Below are positions 46,876 through 57,022 of a stretch of DNA of 64,000 bases, in pieces. Origin of the DNA: Paraburkholderia largidicola (lineage in GTDB: Bacteria; Pseudomonadota; Gammaproteobacteria; Burkholderiales; Burkholderiaceae); assembly GCF_013426895.1 (NCBI RefSeq), contig NZ_AP023174.1, positions 2,542,001 through 2,606,000 on the forward strand, in the 5' to 3' direction. Below the pieces are notes generated by a model, which ran no database searches, had not been told where the DNA came from, and saw nothing but the letters and a program-made list of their open reading frames with translations. A program made the translations under genes and the position numbers. The stretch's first letter is position 1; each line of letters opens with the position of its first letter.

Positions 46876-47655
46876 TCAATAGGTGCCGGGGTACGAGCCG
46901 CCGTCGATCAGCCAGTTCTGCCCGGTGATATAGCCCGCGTGCACGCTGCACAGGAACGCGCAGGCACGGCCGAATTCGTCGGGCGTGCCGAAGCGGCGTG
47001 CGGGAATCGTCGCCATGCGCTGCTTGCGCGCTTCGTCGACGGAGATGTTCTGCGATTTCGCCGATGCCTCGAACGTCACGGCGATGCGGTCCGTATCGAA
47101 CAGGCCGGGCAGCAGGTTGTTGATCGTCACGCCGTCCGGCGCGACCTTGCGCGCGACGCCCGCGACGAAACCCGTCAGCCCCGAGCGCGCGCCGTTCGAC
47201 AGACCGAGCACGTCGATCGGCGCCTTCACCGACGAACTCGTGATATTCACCACGCGTCCGAAACCGCGCGAGATCATGCCGTCGATGGTTGCGCGGATCA
47301 GTTCGATCGGCGTGAGCATGTTCGCTTCGAGTGCGCGGATCCAGTCGTCGTGCGTGAAGTTGCGGAAGTCGCCGGGCGGCGGCCCGCCCGCATTGTTGAC
47401 GAGGATGTCCGGCTGCGGACACGCGGCGAGCGCCGCAGCGCGGCCTTCGGGCGTGGTGATGTCGCAGGCCACCGCCTTGACGTCGACACCCGTCTTCGCG
47501 CGGATCGCAGCGGCCGTGGCTTCGAGCGTTTCAGCCGTGCGCGCGACGATCGTCACGTTCACGCCTTCGGCCGCCAGCGCCTCGGCGCAGCCGCGCCCGA
47601 GTCCCTTGCTTGCCGCGCACACCAGCGCGGTCTTTCCTGCGATGCCCAGATCCAT
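46876..47655 (-). CDS. SDR family protein with an atypical active site
   Basis: The 259-residue protein has the SDR fold: ALVCAASKGLGRGCAEAL for cofactor binding (a TGxxxGxG-like motif with A-A-S-K), ILVNNAGGPPPG, and NITSSSVKAPIDVL containing the active-site serine region. The place of the catalytic Y-x3-K is occupied by L-S-N-G-A (GLSNGARSGLTGFVAG), so both tyrosine and lysine are absent. It may not be a standard oxidoreductase. The ATG at 47655 was chosen; the upstream in-frame extension to 47835 has no family similarity. Confidence 0.82.
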   Translation of the reverse strand: MDLGIAGKTALVCAASKGLGRGCAEALAAEGVNVTIVARTAETLEATAAAIRAKTGVDVKAVACDITTPEGRAAALAACPQPDILVNNAGGPPPGDFRNFTHDDWIRALEANMLTPIELIRATIDGMISRGFGRVVNITSSSVKAPIDVLGLSNGARSGLTGFVAGVARKVAPDGVTINNLLPGLFDTDRIAVTFEASAKSQNISVDEARKQRMATIPARRFGTPDEFGRACAFLCSVHAGYITGQNWLIDGGSYPGTY

Positions 47656-47928
47656 GTGTATTTTTCCTGTTGTCGTGCGCGCAACGAGCGGGACATGCCT
47701 GCGCGTTGCGCTCGGGTGGTCGGCCAACTGTCCCCCGATTCTAGAAGAATCGACGCGGCGCTGCCGGACGTCGCTGATATACCTTTCATCAGCATCCGTC
47801 TCTTTACGCCGCCCTTCCGGTAAACTCGCAGCCATGGCGCAGCCGCGCGCCGCCGTCCGTCGCGAGGGCGCGTGCGCCGCGCCAATCCATCGTCAGCCAG
47901 CTCAACTTCGCCGCGAGGCGCCCCCGTC

Positions 47929-48579
47929 ATGACTCAGGACAGCCGTTTTCCCAATCTTTTCATCCTCGATCACCCGCTGATCCAGCACAAGCTGTCGCAC
48001 ATGCGCGACCGCGACACGTCCACGCGGACGTTCCGCGAACTGCTGCGCGAGATCACGCTGCTGATGGGCTATGAAATCACCCGCAACCTGCCGATGACGA
48101 CCCGCCGCGTGAGCACGCCGCTCGTCGATATCGACGCGCCTGTGATCGCTGGCAAGAAGCTTGCGATCGTGCCCGTGCTGCGCGCGGGCGTTGGCATGTC
48201 GGATGGACTGCTCGAGCTGATTCCGTCGGCGCGGGTCGGGCATATTGGGGTGTATCGCGATGACGACCATCGCCCTGTCGAGTATCTGGTGCGGTTGCCG
48301 GATCTCGAGGATCGCATCTTTATTCTTTGCGATCCGATGGTCGCTACCGGTTATTCGGCTGTGCATGCTATCGACGTGCTGAAGCGGCGCGGGGTCGCGG
48401 GTGAGAATATTTCGTTTCTCGCGCTCGTTGCTGCGCCTGAGGGCGTGCAGGTGTTTCAGGATGCGCATCCGGATGTGAAGCTGTTCGTTGCTTCTCTTGA
48501 TTCGCATCTCAATGAGCATGCTTACATTATTCCTGGGCTTGGGGATGCTGGGGATCGGTTGTTCGGGACGAAGAACTGA
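47929..48579 (+). CDS. upp: Uracil phosphoribosyltransferase
   Basis: Upp converts uracil and PRPP to UMP in pyrimidine salvage. The 216-residue protein from the ATG at 47929 ([20 protein letters not shown]) carries the PRPP loop in [18 protein letters not shown] and the uracil-binding [14 protein letters not shown] tail. Its 5' half shows normal codon use, but the last ~400 bases use G- and T-ending codons far more often than the start, approaching element E. Confidence 0.95.
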   Translation: MTQDSRFPNLFILDHPLIQHKLSHMRDRDTSTRTFRELLREITLLMGYEITRNLPMTTRRVSTPLVDIDAPVIAGKKLAIVPVLRAGVGMSDGLLELIPSARVGHIGVYRDDDHRPVEYLVRLPDLEDRIFILCDPMVATGYSAVHAIDVLKRRGVAGENISFLALVAAPEGVQVFQDAHPDVKLFVASLDSHLNEHAYIIPGLGDAGDRLFGTKN

Positions 48580-49231
48580 TCGCTTTTTTTCCCTTCGGGC
48601 TGGGGTTGGGGTTGCGGAGTGGGCTTTGTGTTTTTGCCTTTGCGCTGGCATCCGCGTGATGTTATTGGTTCGCAAGCGTTGCCCCTGTGCGGGGCGGCAC
48701 CTACTTTTCTTTGCCGCCGCAAAGAAAAGTAGGCAAAAGAAAGCGGCTCACACCGCCAATCCTTGTTCCTGCCTGAGGGCCCCCAAAGGTTCTTACGCTT
48801 CACACGGCAACGTGCCAGTCCGCGCTCGTTGCCAACGTTCTCTCCGCCCGCCTCACCCGCTTCACACTCCCGCGTCGCGGCACACCGTGCCAGACAGTCC
48901 GCCGCCGCCCAGGTGGCAAACTGTATGTAGGCTTTCGCGCCTTATGCGCATCACTCCGGACTGGGTAGCAAGATTGGTGTTTCTGGTAAGCGCGCTAACC
49001 TGCGTGGTGCGACAACCTACACACAGTTTGCCACCTGGGCGGCACATGCCATTCGCTGCCGCTGGCCCGTGTTTGGGTGTCTGAAGCGGGTGAGGCGTCT
49101 GTTCGAAGCGTTGGCAACGAGCACTAACCAGGGCGCTGCCGTGTGAGGCGTGGGGACGTTGGGGGCCCGTGGATAAGAACACGGGTTGGCGGTGTGAGCC
49201 GCTTTCTTTTGCCTACTTTTCTTTGCGGCGG

Positions 49232-50509
49232 TGTACAGACTGGAGACATCGCTGACAGGTGTACAGGGACATGACTGACACTTTCGGGTAATCAAACGCC
49301 CGGATTCCAACCATGCCCTGGGATGTAAAAGACACCATGAATCGTCGCGAAGACTTCGTCTGCGAGGCCGCCACACAGGCGCTCCCGTTCAGCGAGCTAT
49401 GCCGTAAATTCAAGATCACCCGCCAGACCGGCTACAAGTGGCTCGCCCGCCACAAGTCTGAGGGTAGCAAGGGGCTGGCCGACCGCTCCCGGCGCCCGCA
49501 TCACAGCCCCACACGCTCACCGGAGCACATCGAGGCACTGGTGCTGGACCTGCGCCGCGAGCATGGCTGGGGCGGACGCAAGATCGCACGGCGCCTGCGC
49601 GATCTGGGCCAGATTGAGGTTCCCGCGCCCGCCACCATCACCGAGATCCTGCGACGCCACGGGCTCATTGACGAGCAGGCGTCCCGCCAGCGCCAGCACT
49701 GGCAACGCTTCGAGCACGAGCATCCGAACTCGTTGTGGCAGATGGACTTCAAGGGCGACTTCCCGACGCTGGAGAGCGGGCGCTGCGCGCCGCTGACGGT
49801 CATCGATGACCACTCGCGCTACAACATCGTGCTGAGCGCCTGCGCGCGCACCACCACCGGGATCGTGCAGGCAGAGCTTGAGCGGGCGTTTCGCTGCTAC
49901 GGGCTGCCATCGCGCATCAACACCGACAACGGCGCGCCGTGGGGCTCGCCCAGTGCGCCGGGGCAGCTCACCGAGCTCGCGGTCTGGCTGATCCGGCTGG
50001 GCATCCAGGTGAGCTATAGCCGCCCGTATCACCCGCAGACCAATGGCAAGGATGAACGGTTTCACCGCTCGCTGAAGGCCGAAGTGCTGGAGCGGCACAC
50101 GTTCACCACGCACGCGCACGTGCAGCAGGTACTGGATCGCTGGCGGCAGGTGTACAACACCGAGCGTCCGCATGAGGCACTGGACATGGCGGTGCCGGTC
50201 ACCCGCTACGCGTGCAGCCTGCGCAGGATGCCGGAGCGGCTGCCCGAGCCCGAATACGGTTGCGGCGATGAAGTGCTACAGGTCAATGCAAGCGGCGTGG
50301 TGCGCGTGCGAGGCGAGAAAGTGAAGCTCTCGATTGCGCTCAAGGGGCTGCAGGTGGCAGCCCGCCCGAGCGAAAACGAAGACGGAGTGATCGAGCTCTG
50401 GTTTGCCCATCAGCGAGTCGCAAAACTTGACCTGAAGACAGTAAAACCCTGACCATCATGTGTCAGCGATGTCCCTGTACATGTGTCAACCATGTCTCCA
50501 GTCTGTACA
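49232..50509 (+). mobile_element. IS481-family insertion sequence
   Basis: 1,278 bp with terminal inverted repeats TGTACAGACTGGAGACAT at both ends and a sub-terminal repeat TGTACAGGGACAT. It is flanked by the 6-bp direct repeat CGGCGG (49226-49231 and 50510-50515). The target is the apex of the right-arm hairpin in element E. It carries one intact transposase gene. Confidence 0.93.
49313..50452 (+). CDS. IS481-family transposase
   Basis: The 379-residue protein has an N-terminal helix-turn-helix (LPFSELCRKFKITRQTGYKW) with a second DNA-binding stretch after it. The integrase-like catalytic core has DDE residues visible in LWQMDFKGDFP, RINTDNGAPWG, and NGKDERFHRSLKAEVLERHT. The C-terminal domain (VVRVRGEKVKLSIALKGLQ) is typical of IS481. 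It is intact, so the copy may be active. Confidence 0.95.
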   Translation: MPWDVKDTMNRREDFVCEAATQALPFSELCRKFKITRQTGYKWLARHKSEGSKGLADRSRRPHHSPTRSPEHIEALVLDLRREHGWGGRKIARRLRDLGQIEVPAPATITEILRRHGLIDEQASRQRQHWQRFEHEHPNSLWQMDFKGDFPTLESGRCAPLTVIDDHSRYNIVLSACARTTTGIVQAELERAFRCYGLPSRINTDNGAPWGSPSAPGQLTELAVWLIRLGIQVSYSRPYHPQTNGKDERFHRSLKAEVLERHTFTTHAHVQQVLDRWRQVYNTERPHEALDMAVPVTRYACSLRRMPERLPEPEYGCGDEVLQVNASGVVRVRGEKVKLSIALKGLQVAARPSENEDGVIELWFAHQRVAKLDLKTVKP

Positions 50510-50935
50510 CGGCGGCAAAGAAAAGTAGGTGCCGCCCCGCACAGGGGCAACGCTTGCAAACCAGAAGCAAACCGCGGATGCCAGCGCAAAAGCAAAAACA
50601 CCGCCCCAGCGTCGCAGACAAAAACCAAAAACCCAAAACCGAAAACCAAACCCGTGGCCCCTGCGGCCACCCCCTCCCATGATAAAATCTCGGTCTGCCC
50701 ACCGAACGGGCGGCACACCCACCACCGGCATTGCGATGGCCGATTCCGTCGATCATTCGACGCTCACACAGCGTCCTTCCCGACACGTCACCGCCGAACA
50801 GGCGCGCAAGCCACAGCATTCCAGGGTGCGACCAGACTGACATCAGGGCGCGAGCGCACATCCGCACCGCCCGGCAAACGCAACGACAATTTGCACAATG
50901 CGTGCGCCCCGCTGGCGCGCGCGACGGAGAAAGGT

Positions 50936-51664
50936 ATGGCGGGTCATTCGAAATGGGCCAACATCAAGCATAAGAAAGCAGCGGCCGATGCCAAGAAGGG
51001 CAAGGTCTGGACGCGGCTCATCAAGGAAATCCAGGTCGCTGCCCGGATGGGCGGCGGCGACATCGACTCGAACCCGCGCCTGCGGCTCGCCGTCGACAAG
51101 GCGTACGACGCCAACATGCCGAAAGACAACATCAACCGCGCGATCCAGCGCGGCGTCGGCGGCGTCGATGGCGCGAACTACGAGGAAATCCGCTACGAAG
51201 GCTACGGCATCGGCGGTGCAGCCATCATCGTCGACACGATGACCGACAACCGCACCCGCACCGTCGCGGAAGTGCGCCACGCGTTCTCGAAGTTCGGCGG
51301 CAACATGGGCACGGACGGCTCGGTGTCGTTCATGTTCGATCACGTCGGCCAGTTCCTGTTCGCGCCCGGCACGCCGGAAGACAAGCTGATGGAAGCCGCC
51401 CTCGAAGCAGGCGCCGACGACGTCGTCACGAATGAAGACGGCAGCATCGAAGTGGTCTGCCCGCCGAATGATTTCCCGAAGGTCAAGGCCGCGCTCGAAG
51501 CAGCCGGCTTCAAGGCGGAAGTCGGGGAAGTGACGATGAAGCCGCAAACGGAAGTCGAATTCACCGGCGACGACGCCGTCAAGATGCAAAAGCTGCTCGA
51601 CGCGCTGGAAAATCTGGACGACGTGCAAGAGGTCTACACGAACGCGGCCATCGCCGACGAGTGA
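50936..51664 (+). CDS. yebC: YebC/PmpR family regulatory protein
   Basis: The 242-residue protein begins [20 protein letters not shown], the invariant family start. It continues with the [20 protein letters not shown] and [18 protein letters not shown] regions. Family members act as DNA-binding regulators, and some assist translation of proline-rich stretches. The ATG at 50936 has AAAGGT as ribosome-binding site. It is followed by purD after a 274-base gap. Confidence 0.95.
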   Translation: MAGHSKWANIKHKKAAADAKKGKVWTRLIKEIQVAARMGGGDIDSNPRLRLAVDKAYDANMPKDNINRAIQRGVGGVDGANYEEIRYEGYGIGGAAIIVDTMTDNRTRTVAEVRHAFSKFGGNMGTDGSVSFMFDHVGQFLFAPGTPEDKLMEAALEAGADDVVTNEDGSIEVVCPPNDFPKVKAALEAAGFKAEVGEVTMKPQTEVEFTGDDAVKMQKLLDALENLDDVQEVYTNAAIADE

Positions 51665-51938
51665 GGCGGCAAGTGAGCGCGCCGCCCCGATCAGGGTTCC
51701 CGTTCCGGTTCCCATCCATGACGGGGCAGTCGCCGCGCTCCTTACAGCACTCGCCGCGCGAGCGTTCGGGCATGGGCACGGACGTGCCGTTTGCGGCGTA
51801 TTTCTCTGCTTTTACCGCCACATGGTCCGGCTTTGTGGCCTGTCTCACAGGCAACGCGCTCACGTTGTGCGAAGGTAGATATTCACGGCTCGCGCCAATG
51901 CGCGGGCCGTTCACGGTTTTTAGCATTCGGGGAATCAC

Positions 51939-53222
51939 ATGAAGTTACTCGTCGTCGGTTCCGGCGGTCGCGAGCACGCGCTCGCATGGAAGCTCGCGCA
52001 GTCGCCACGCGTGCAGCTCGTCTATGTCGCGCCCGGCAACGGCGGCACGGCCCAGGACGACCGTCTGCTCAACATCGGCATCACCGATCCGAACGCGCTC
52101 GCCGACTTCGTCGAGAAAGAGCAGATCGCGTTCACGCTGGTCGGCCCGGAGCAGCCGCTCGCGGCGGGCATCGTCAACATCTTCCGCGCGCGTGGTCTGA
52201 AGATTTTCGGCCCGACCAAGGAAGCGGCGCAGCTCGAAAGCTCGAAGGACTTCGCGAAGGCGTTCATGAAGCGCCACGCCATTCCGACAGCGGAATACGA
52301 GACCTTCTCGGACGTGGCTGCCGCGCACGCCTACATCGACGCCAAGGGCGCGCCCATCGTGATCAAGGCCGACGGCCTCGCGGCCGGCAAGGGCGTGGTC
52401 GTCGCGCAGACGCTCGACGAAGCGCACCAGGCCGTCGACATGATGCTGTCGGACAACAAGCTCGGTGATGCGGGCGCGCGTGTCGTGATCGAAGAGTTCC
52501 TCGCTGGCGAGGAAGCGAGCTTCATCGTGATGGTGGACGGCATCAACGTGCTGGCGCTGGCGTCGAGCCAGGACCACAAACGCCTGCTGGACGGCGATCA
52601 GGGCCCGAACACGGGCGGCATGGGCGCCTATTCGCCCGCGCCCATCGTCACGCCGCAACTGCATGCACGCGTGATGCGCGAAATCATCCTGCCGACCGTG
52701 CGCGGCATGGAGAAGGAAGGCATCCGTTTCACGGGTTTCCTGTACGCCGGCCTGATGATCGACGCGCAAGGCAACCCGAAGACGCTCGAATTCAACTGCC
52801 GGATGGGCGACCCGGAAACGCAGCCGATCATGGCGCGCCTGAAGGGCGACTTCTCGAAGGTCGTCGAGCAGGCCATCGCTGGCACGCTGGATACGGTCGA
52901 GCTGGAATGGGACCGCCGCACGGCGCTGGGCGTCGTGCTGGCCGCGCACAACTATCCGGAAGCACCGCGCAAGGGCGACTTCATCAGCGGCATCCCCGTC
53001 GAGACGGCGGACTCGGTGACGTTCCATGCGGGTACGGCGCTGGCGGACGGCAAGCTGACGACGACGGGCGGACGCGTGCTGTGCGTCGTCGGGCTGGCGG
53101 ACTCGGTGCGTAGCGCGCAGTCGGTTGCGTATGAGGCGATCAACCATATTTCGTTCGACGGCATGCAGTATCGCCGCGACATCGGTTATCGCGCGGCCAA
53201 CCGCAAACACGGCCAAGGCTGA
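51939..53222 (+). CDS. purD: Phosphoribosylamine--glycine ligase
   Basis: PurD joins glycine to phosphoribosylamine with ATP, the second step of purine synthesis. The 427-residue protein has an N-terminal Rossmann-like domain (LVVGSGGREHALAWKLAQSP), the ATP-grasp core (PIVIKADGLAAGKGVVVAQT) and the metal-binding segment NTGGMGAYSPAPIVTP, with the nucleotide-site FNCRMGDPETQPI. Full-length and canonical. The gap before it (51665-51938) holds no recognised feature. Confidence 0.97.
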   Translation: MKLLVVGSGGREHALAWKLAQSPRVQLVYVAPGNGGTAQDDRLLNIGITDPNALADFVEKEQIAFTLVGPEQPLAAGIVNIFRARGLKIFGPTKEAAQLESSKDFAKAFMKRHAIPTAEYETFSDVAAAHAYIDAKGAPIVIKADGLAAGKGVVVAQTLDEAHQAVDMMLSDNKLGDAGARVVIEEFLAGEEASFIVMVDGINVLALASSQDHKRLLDGDQGPNTGGMGAYSPAPIVTPQLHARVMREIILPTVRGMEKEGIRFTGFLYAGLMIDAQGNPKTLEFNCRMGDPETQPIMARLKGDFSKVVEQAIAGTLDTVELEWDRRTALGVVLAAHNYPEAPRKGDFISGIPVETADSVTFHAGTALADGKLTTTGGRVLCVVGLADSVRSAQSVAYEAINHISFDGMQYRRDIGYRAANRKHGQG

Positions 53223-53500
53223 CGCTTTCCACGCCAAAGCACTTTCCGGCGCGGCGTTCGGGCACTTGCCCGACGCATGACACGGCCCTCTGGGGCCAGT
53301 TGGCCGCGCCGGCGCTACACTTGGGTCAGTCGGAACAGATGTGCGGCTGCGGGCGGTAATGCGCGCCCGTCCGCTGGCAAGCGGCGGCAACCGCCAAGGC
53401 GCATGTCGCCAAGGTCCCGCAGACATCGCAGCACGTTTGACCTGTCCCACATTAAGACCCCACCGCGCCAGCGCTCCAAACCTGCCGCGCCCCATACACC

Positions 53501-54433
53501 ATGACCGATTCGATTCACGACGCCCACGATACCCAGACGGTCCGCAACTGGTTGCAAGGCCTGCAGGCACGGATCGCCGACGCGCTCGGCGCGTTCGACG
53601 GCACACCGCTTGCCACGGATACATGGCAGCGCGCGCCCGGCGAGAAGCTGCGCGGCGGCGGCTGCACGCGCATTCTGGAAGACGGCCGGTTCTTCGAGCG
53701 AGCGGGCATCGGCTTCTCGGACGTGCAAGGCGACGCGCTGCCCGGCTCGGCAAGTGCGCTGCGCCCGCAACTGGCGGGGCGCGGATTCGAGGCCATGGGC
53801 GTGTCGCTGGTGCTGCACCCGCGCAACCCGTACTGCCCCACCGTCCACATGAACGTGCGGCTGCTCGTCGCGACGAAAGCAGGCGAAGCGCCCGTGTTCT
53901 GGTTCGGCGGCGGCATGGATCTGACGCCCTACTACGGCTTTGAAGAGGACGCGCAGCATTTTCACCGCGTCTGCCGCGACGCGCTGCAACCGTATGGCGA
54001 CGATCTGTACCCGCGCTTCAAGCGCTGGTGCGATGACTATTTTTTCCTGAAGCACCGCAACGAGGCGCGCGGCATCGGCGGGATTTTCTTCGACGACTAC
54101 GCGGAACCCGGCTTCGAGCAGTCGTTCGCGATGGTCCAGAGCGTCGGCGATGCGTTTCTGGACGCGTATCTGCCCATCATCGAAAAACGCCGCGACATGC
54201 CGTACGGCGAAGCCCAGCGCGATTTCCAGGCCTACCGGCGCGGCCGGTACGTCGAGTTCAACCTCGTCTTCGACCGTGGCACACTGTTCGGGCTGCAAAG
54301 CGGCGGCCGCACGGAATCGATCCTGATGTCGATGCCACCTGTCGTAAACTGGCGCTACAACTGGCAGCCCGAGCCGGGCACGCCGGAAGCGCGCCTGACC
54401 AGCGACTTTCTCGTGCCGCGCGAGTGGGTCTGA
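53501..54433 (+). CDS. hemF: Oxygen-dependent coproporphyrinogen-III oxidase
   Basis: HemF decarboxylates coproporphyrinogen III to protoporphyrinogen IX with oxygen. The 310-residue protein has the family landmarks [40 protein letters not shown] and [20 protein letters not shown], and it ends [10 protein letters not shown]. It starts at 53501 after purD and a 278-base gap with no recognised feature. Neighbouring genes continue the conserved nadD-rsfS-rlmH cluster. Confidence 0.97.
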   Translation: MTDSIHDAHDTQTVRNWLQGLQARIADALGAFDGTPLATDTWQRAPGEKLRGGGCTRILEDGRFFERAGIGFSDVQGDALPGSASALRPQLAGRGFEAMGVSLVLHPRNPYCPTVHMNVRLLVATKAGEAPVFWFGGGMDLTPYYGFEEDAQHFHRVCRDALQPYGDDLYPRFKRWCDDYFFLKHRNEARGIGGIFFDDYAEPGFEQSFAMVQSVGDAFLDAYLPIIEKRRDMPYGEAQRDFQAYRRGRYVEFNLVFDRGTLFGLQSGGRTESILMSMPPVVNWRYNWQPEPGTPEARLTSDFLVPREWV

Positions 54434-54484
54434 CGCGCCCCGTCGCGCGCTACCCGCTTCTACTGACAGGCAAAGGAACCGCAA

Positions 54485-55225
54485 CTGAATCCGACCGCTC
54501 AATCCGTCGCACCTCAACGGGCCTTGCGCCGACGTATCGGCATACTCGGCGGCACGTTCGATCCGATCCACGACGGCCATCTCGCGCTCGCGCGACGTTT
54601 CGCCGAAACGCTCGATCTGACCGAACTCGTGCTGATGCCGGCGGGCCAGCCGTGGCAGAAGGCGGACGTATCGGCGGCCGGAGACCGGCTCGCGATGACG
54701 CGCGCGGCCGCTGCGTCGTTGACCCTGCCGGGCGTGGCCGTCAGCGTCGCCACGGATGAAATCGAGCACGACGGCCCGACTTACACCGTCGAAACGCTGC
54801 GGCGCTGGCGCGAGCGCGAAGGCGCGGAAGTGTCGATCTCGCTTCTGATCGGCGCCGACCAGCTCGTGCGGCTCGACACGTGGCGCGACTGGCAGCGCCT
54901 GTTCGACTATGCGCATATCGCCGCCGCGACACGCCCGGGCTTCGACGTGGCGGCCGTGCCGGCCCCCGTCGCGGCAGCGGTCAGGCAGCGCGCGGCGCAA
55001 GCAGGGACGCTGCAGGCGACACCCGCCGGCCATTTGCTGATCGACACGTCGCTTGCGTTCGACGTGTCGGCCACCGACATCCGCGCGCACCTGCGCGCGT
55101 GGTTCGAAAACGATGCGGACGCCTCGGCAAGCGGCGCTGCCGCCCACGGCCAGTCCGCACCAAATCATGTCCCCACTGCTGTGTGGGACTATATTGTTCA
55201 ACATCATCTGTATCAACACCGGTAA
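54485..55225 (+). CDS. nadD: Nicotinate-nucleotide adenylyltransferase, possible CTG start
   Basis: NadD transfers AMP from ATP to nicotinate mononucleotide in NAD synthesis. The nucleotidyltransferase motif is [19 protein letters not shown] (with HxGH), and the C-terminal [13 protein letters not shown] matches the (I/V)SxTxIR motif. No ATG or GTG precedes the motif at a good distance. A TTG at 54524 lacks a ribosome-binding site. A CTG at 54485 has AAAGGA seven bases upstream and would give [11 protein letters not shown] as the start (246 residues). CTG as a start codon is rare; TTG (233 residues) is the alternative. Confidence 0.9.
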   Translation: MNPTAQSVAPQRALRRRIGILGGTFDPIHDGHLALARRFAETLDLTELVLMPAGQPWQKADVSAAGDRLAMTRAAAASLTLPGVAVSVATDEIEHDGPTYTVETLRRWREREGAEVSISLLIGADQLVRLDTWRDWQRLFDYAHIAAATRPGFDVAAVPAPVAAAVRQRAAQAGTLQATPAGHLLIDTSLAFDVSATDIRAHLRAWFENDADASASGAAAHGQSAPNHVPTAVWDYIVQHHLYQHR

Positions 55226-55227
55226 CC

Positions 55228-55686
55228 ATGGATATACGCAAGCTGCAACGCGCGATCGTCGACGGACTCGAAGACGTCAAGGCGCAAGACATCAGGGTGT
55301 TCAACACCAGCCACCTCACCGAACTGTTCGACCGCGTCATCGTCGCGAGCGGCACGTCGAACCGCCAGACCAAGGCGCTCGCGTCCAGCGTGCGCGAGAA
55401 GGTCAAGGAAGCGGGCGGCGACATCATCAGCACCGAGGGCGAAGACATCGGCGAATGGGTGCTGGTGGACTGCGGCGATGCCGTCGTTCACATCCTGCAA
55501 CCGGCCCTGCGCCAGTACTACAACCTCGAAGAAATCTGGGGCGACAAGCCGGTGCGCGTGAAGCTCTCGGCGCCGAACCCGTTCGGCGGCGCCCGTCCGT
55601 CCGAACCGCTCGACGACGAGGACGAAGACGAAGAAGCACCCGTCGTACGTCCTGCGCGCAAGGCGCCCGCTCGCCGCCGCTCGTGA
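55228..55686 (+). CDS. rsfS: Ribosomal silencing factor RsfS
   Basis: RsfS binds ribosomal protein L14 and blocks subunit joining when nutrients are scarce. The 152-residue protein from the ATG at 55228 has the family core DIRVFNTSHLTELFDRVIVA, SSVREKVKEAGGD and EDIGEWVLVDCGDAVVHILQ, and a YYNLEEIWGDKP segment. The last ~35 residues form an acidic then basic tail (DDEDEDEEAPVV followed by RPARKAPARRRS) that is likely disordered. It follows nadD by two bases. Confidence 0.95.
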   Translation: MDIRKLQRAIVDGLEDVKAQDIRVFNTSHLTELFDRVIVASGTSNRQTKALASSVREKVKEAGGDIISTEGEDIGEWVLVDCGDAVVHILQPALRQYYNLEEIWGDKPVRVKLSAPNPFGGARPSEPLDDEDEDEEAPVVRPARKAPARRRS

Positions 55687-55756
55687 GCGTGCCGTTGTCC
55701 ACGACAAGGCTCGCGCGTGCCGCCGCTGGCGGCGCTGACCGGGCGCGAGGCTGACG

Positions 55757-56227
55757 ATGAAACTGCATATCGTCGCGGTTGGCCACAAGATGCCCGACTG
55801 GATCGCAACGGGCTTCGACGAGTACGCGAAGCGCATGCCCCCCGAGCTGCGCATCGAACTGCGCGAGCTCAAGCCCGAGCAGCGTTCGTCGGGCCGCTCT
55901 GCCGAAAGCGTGATGGCCGCCGAGCGCCAGAAAATCGAAGCCGCGTTGCCGAAGAACGCGCGCATCGTCGCGCTCGATGAACGCGGCAAGGACTGGACCA
56001 CGATGCAGCTCGCCAATGCCCTGCCCTCGTGGCAACAGGACGGGCGCGACGTCGCGTTTCTGATTGGCGGCGCGGACGGGCTCGACCCCGAACTGAAGGC
56101 GCGCGCGGACATGCTGCTGCGCCTGTCGAGCCTCACGCTGCCGCACGCGATGGTCCGCGTGCTGCTTGCCGAACAACTGTATCGCGCGTGGACCATCACG
56201 CAGAATCATCCGTATCATCGGGCCTGA
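55757..56227 (+). CDS. rlmH: 23S rRNA (pseudouridine1915-N3)-methyltransferase
   Basis: RlmH methylates pseudouridine 1915 in helix 69 of 23S rRNA, using S-adenosylmethionine. The 156-residue SPOUT-fold protein has [19 protein letters not shown], the conserved [20 protein letters not shown] and the C-terminal [10 protein letters not shown]. Length is typical. It belongs to the rsfS-rlmH-maf-rng gene string, though the 70-base gap before it and the 159-base gap after it could hold promoters. Confidence 0.96.
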   Translation: MKLHIVAVGHKMPDWIATGFDEYAKRMPPELRIELRELKPEQRSSGRSAESVMAAERQKIEAALPKNARIVALDERGKDWTTMQLANALPSWQQDGRDVAFLIGGADGLDPELKARADMLLRLSSLTLPHAMVRVLLAEQLYRAWTITQNHPYHRA

Positions 56228-56386
56228 ACCTCGGGTCTGAACACGCCTCATCTTCCGGCTGTGTCTCATCGCGCACAACCTGGCCGAACGGCCGGGTTGT
56301 GCCGTCTGCGCCATCTGTTACGCTCAATGCTTTCGTAGGCTTCCGCCTTTGCCGGGCCGCGTCTCCCGTTTCTTTAAAGCCGATCC

Positions 56387-57013
56387 ATGTCCAATCAGTC
56401 CGCTGTGTTTCCGTTCGTCCATCTCGCGTCGCAAAGCCCTCGCCGTCAGGAGTTGCTCACGCAACTGGGCGTGCGCTTCGAACTGCTGCTGCCCCGCCCC
56501 GATGAAGACGCCGAAGCGCTAGAAGCCGAGTTGCCCGGGGAGCGCGCGCACGACTACGTAATGCGTGTGTGCATTGCGAAGGCGCATGCGGCGCGCGCAC
56601 GGCTCGTCGCGGGTGGCCACGCGAACGCGCCCATTCTGGTTGCCGATACAACCGTCACGATCGACGATGACATTCTCGGCAAGCCGGTCGATCCCGACGA
56701 TGCGGTCGCCATGCTCACCCGCCTTGCGGGCCGCGATCATGAAGTGCTGACGTCCGTGGCCGTCGTCGATGCACATGGCGAACTGCTCGCGCCCGCGCTA
56801 TCGGTTTCGCGAGTGCGTTTTGCTGCAGTGCAAAGCGATGCGCTGCGCCGCTACGCAGCAAGCGGCGAGCCGCTCGGCAAGGCGGGCGCGTATGGCGTTC
56901 AGGGGCGCGCGGCGGAGTTTATCGAACATATCGACGGGTCCTATTCAGGTATCATGGGTTTGCCATTGTTTGAAACCGCTGCCCTTCTACGTGCGGCGCG
57001 CATCGACTTCTAA
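56387..57013 (+). CDS. maf: Maf family nucleoside triphosphate pyrophosphatase
   Basis: Maf proteins hydrolyse non-canonical or selected nucleoside triphosphates to monophosphates and prevent their incorporation. The 208-residue protein has [20 protein letters not shown] at the start, [20 protein letters not shown] with the catalytic aspartate, and the [20 protein letters not shown] segment. This branch (dTTP/UTP type) is likely, but the exact substrate cannot be told. It lies nine bases before rng. Confidence 0.93.
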   Translation: MSNQSAVFPFVHLASQSPRRQELLTQLGVRFELLLPRPDEDAEALEAELPGERAHDYVMRVCIAKAHAARARLVAGGHANAPILVADTTVTIDDDILGKPVDPDDAVAMLTRLAGRDHEVLTSVAVVDAHGELLAPALSVSRVRFAAVQSDALRRYAASGEPLGKAGAYGVQGRAAEFIEHIDGSYSGIMGLPLFETAALLRAARIDF

Positions 57014-57022
57014 AACAACACC

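Larger units (their letters stand above)
48633..50619. repeat. Long palindromic inverted-dimer element, copy E (interrupted by IS481)
   Basis: The left terminal repeat is degraded: the recognisable part begins near CGCTGGCATCCGCGTG at about 48643, and the boundary is approximate. The right end is perfect (CCCAGCGTCGCAGAC, to 50619) and is followed by AAAAACC. The left arm hairpin is intact near 48701-48734; the right hairpin was split exactly at its GCGGCGG apex by the IS481-family element. The centre (about 48925-49015) is of the A/C/E subtype. The remaining DNA to the yebC start (50620-50935) is A/C-rich at first, holds a GTGGCC/GGCCAC hairpin near 50652-50667, and has no recognisable promoter. 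Confidence 0.9.
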
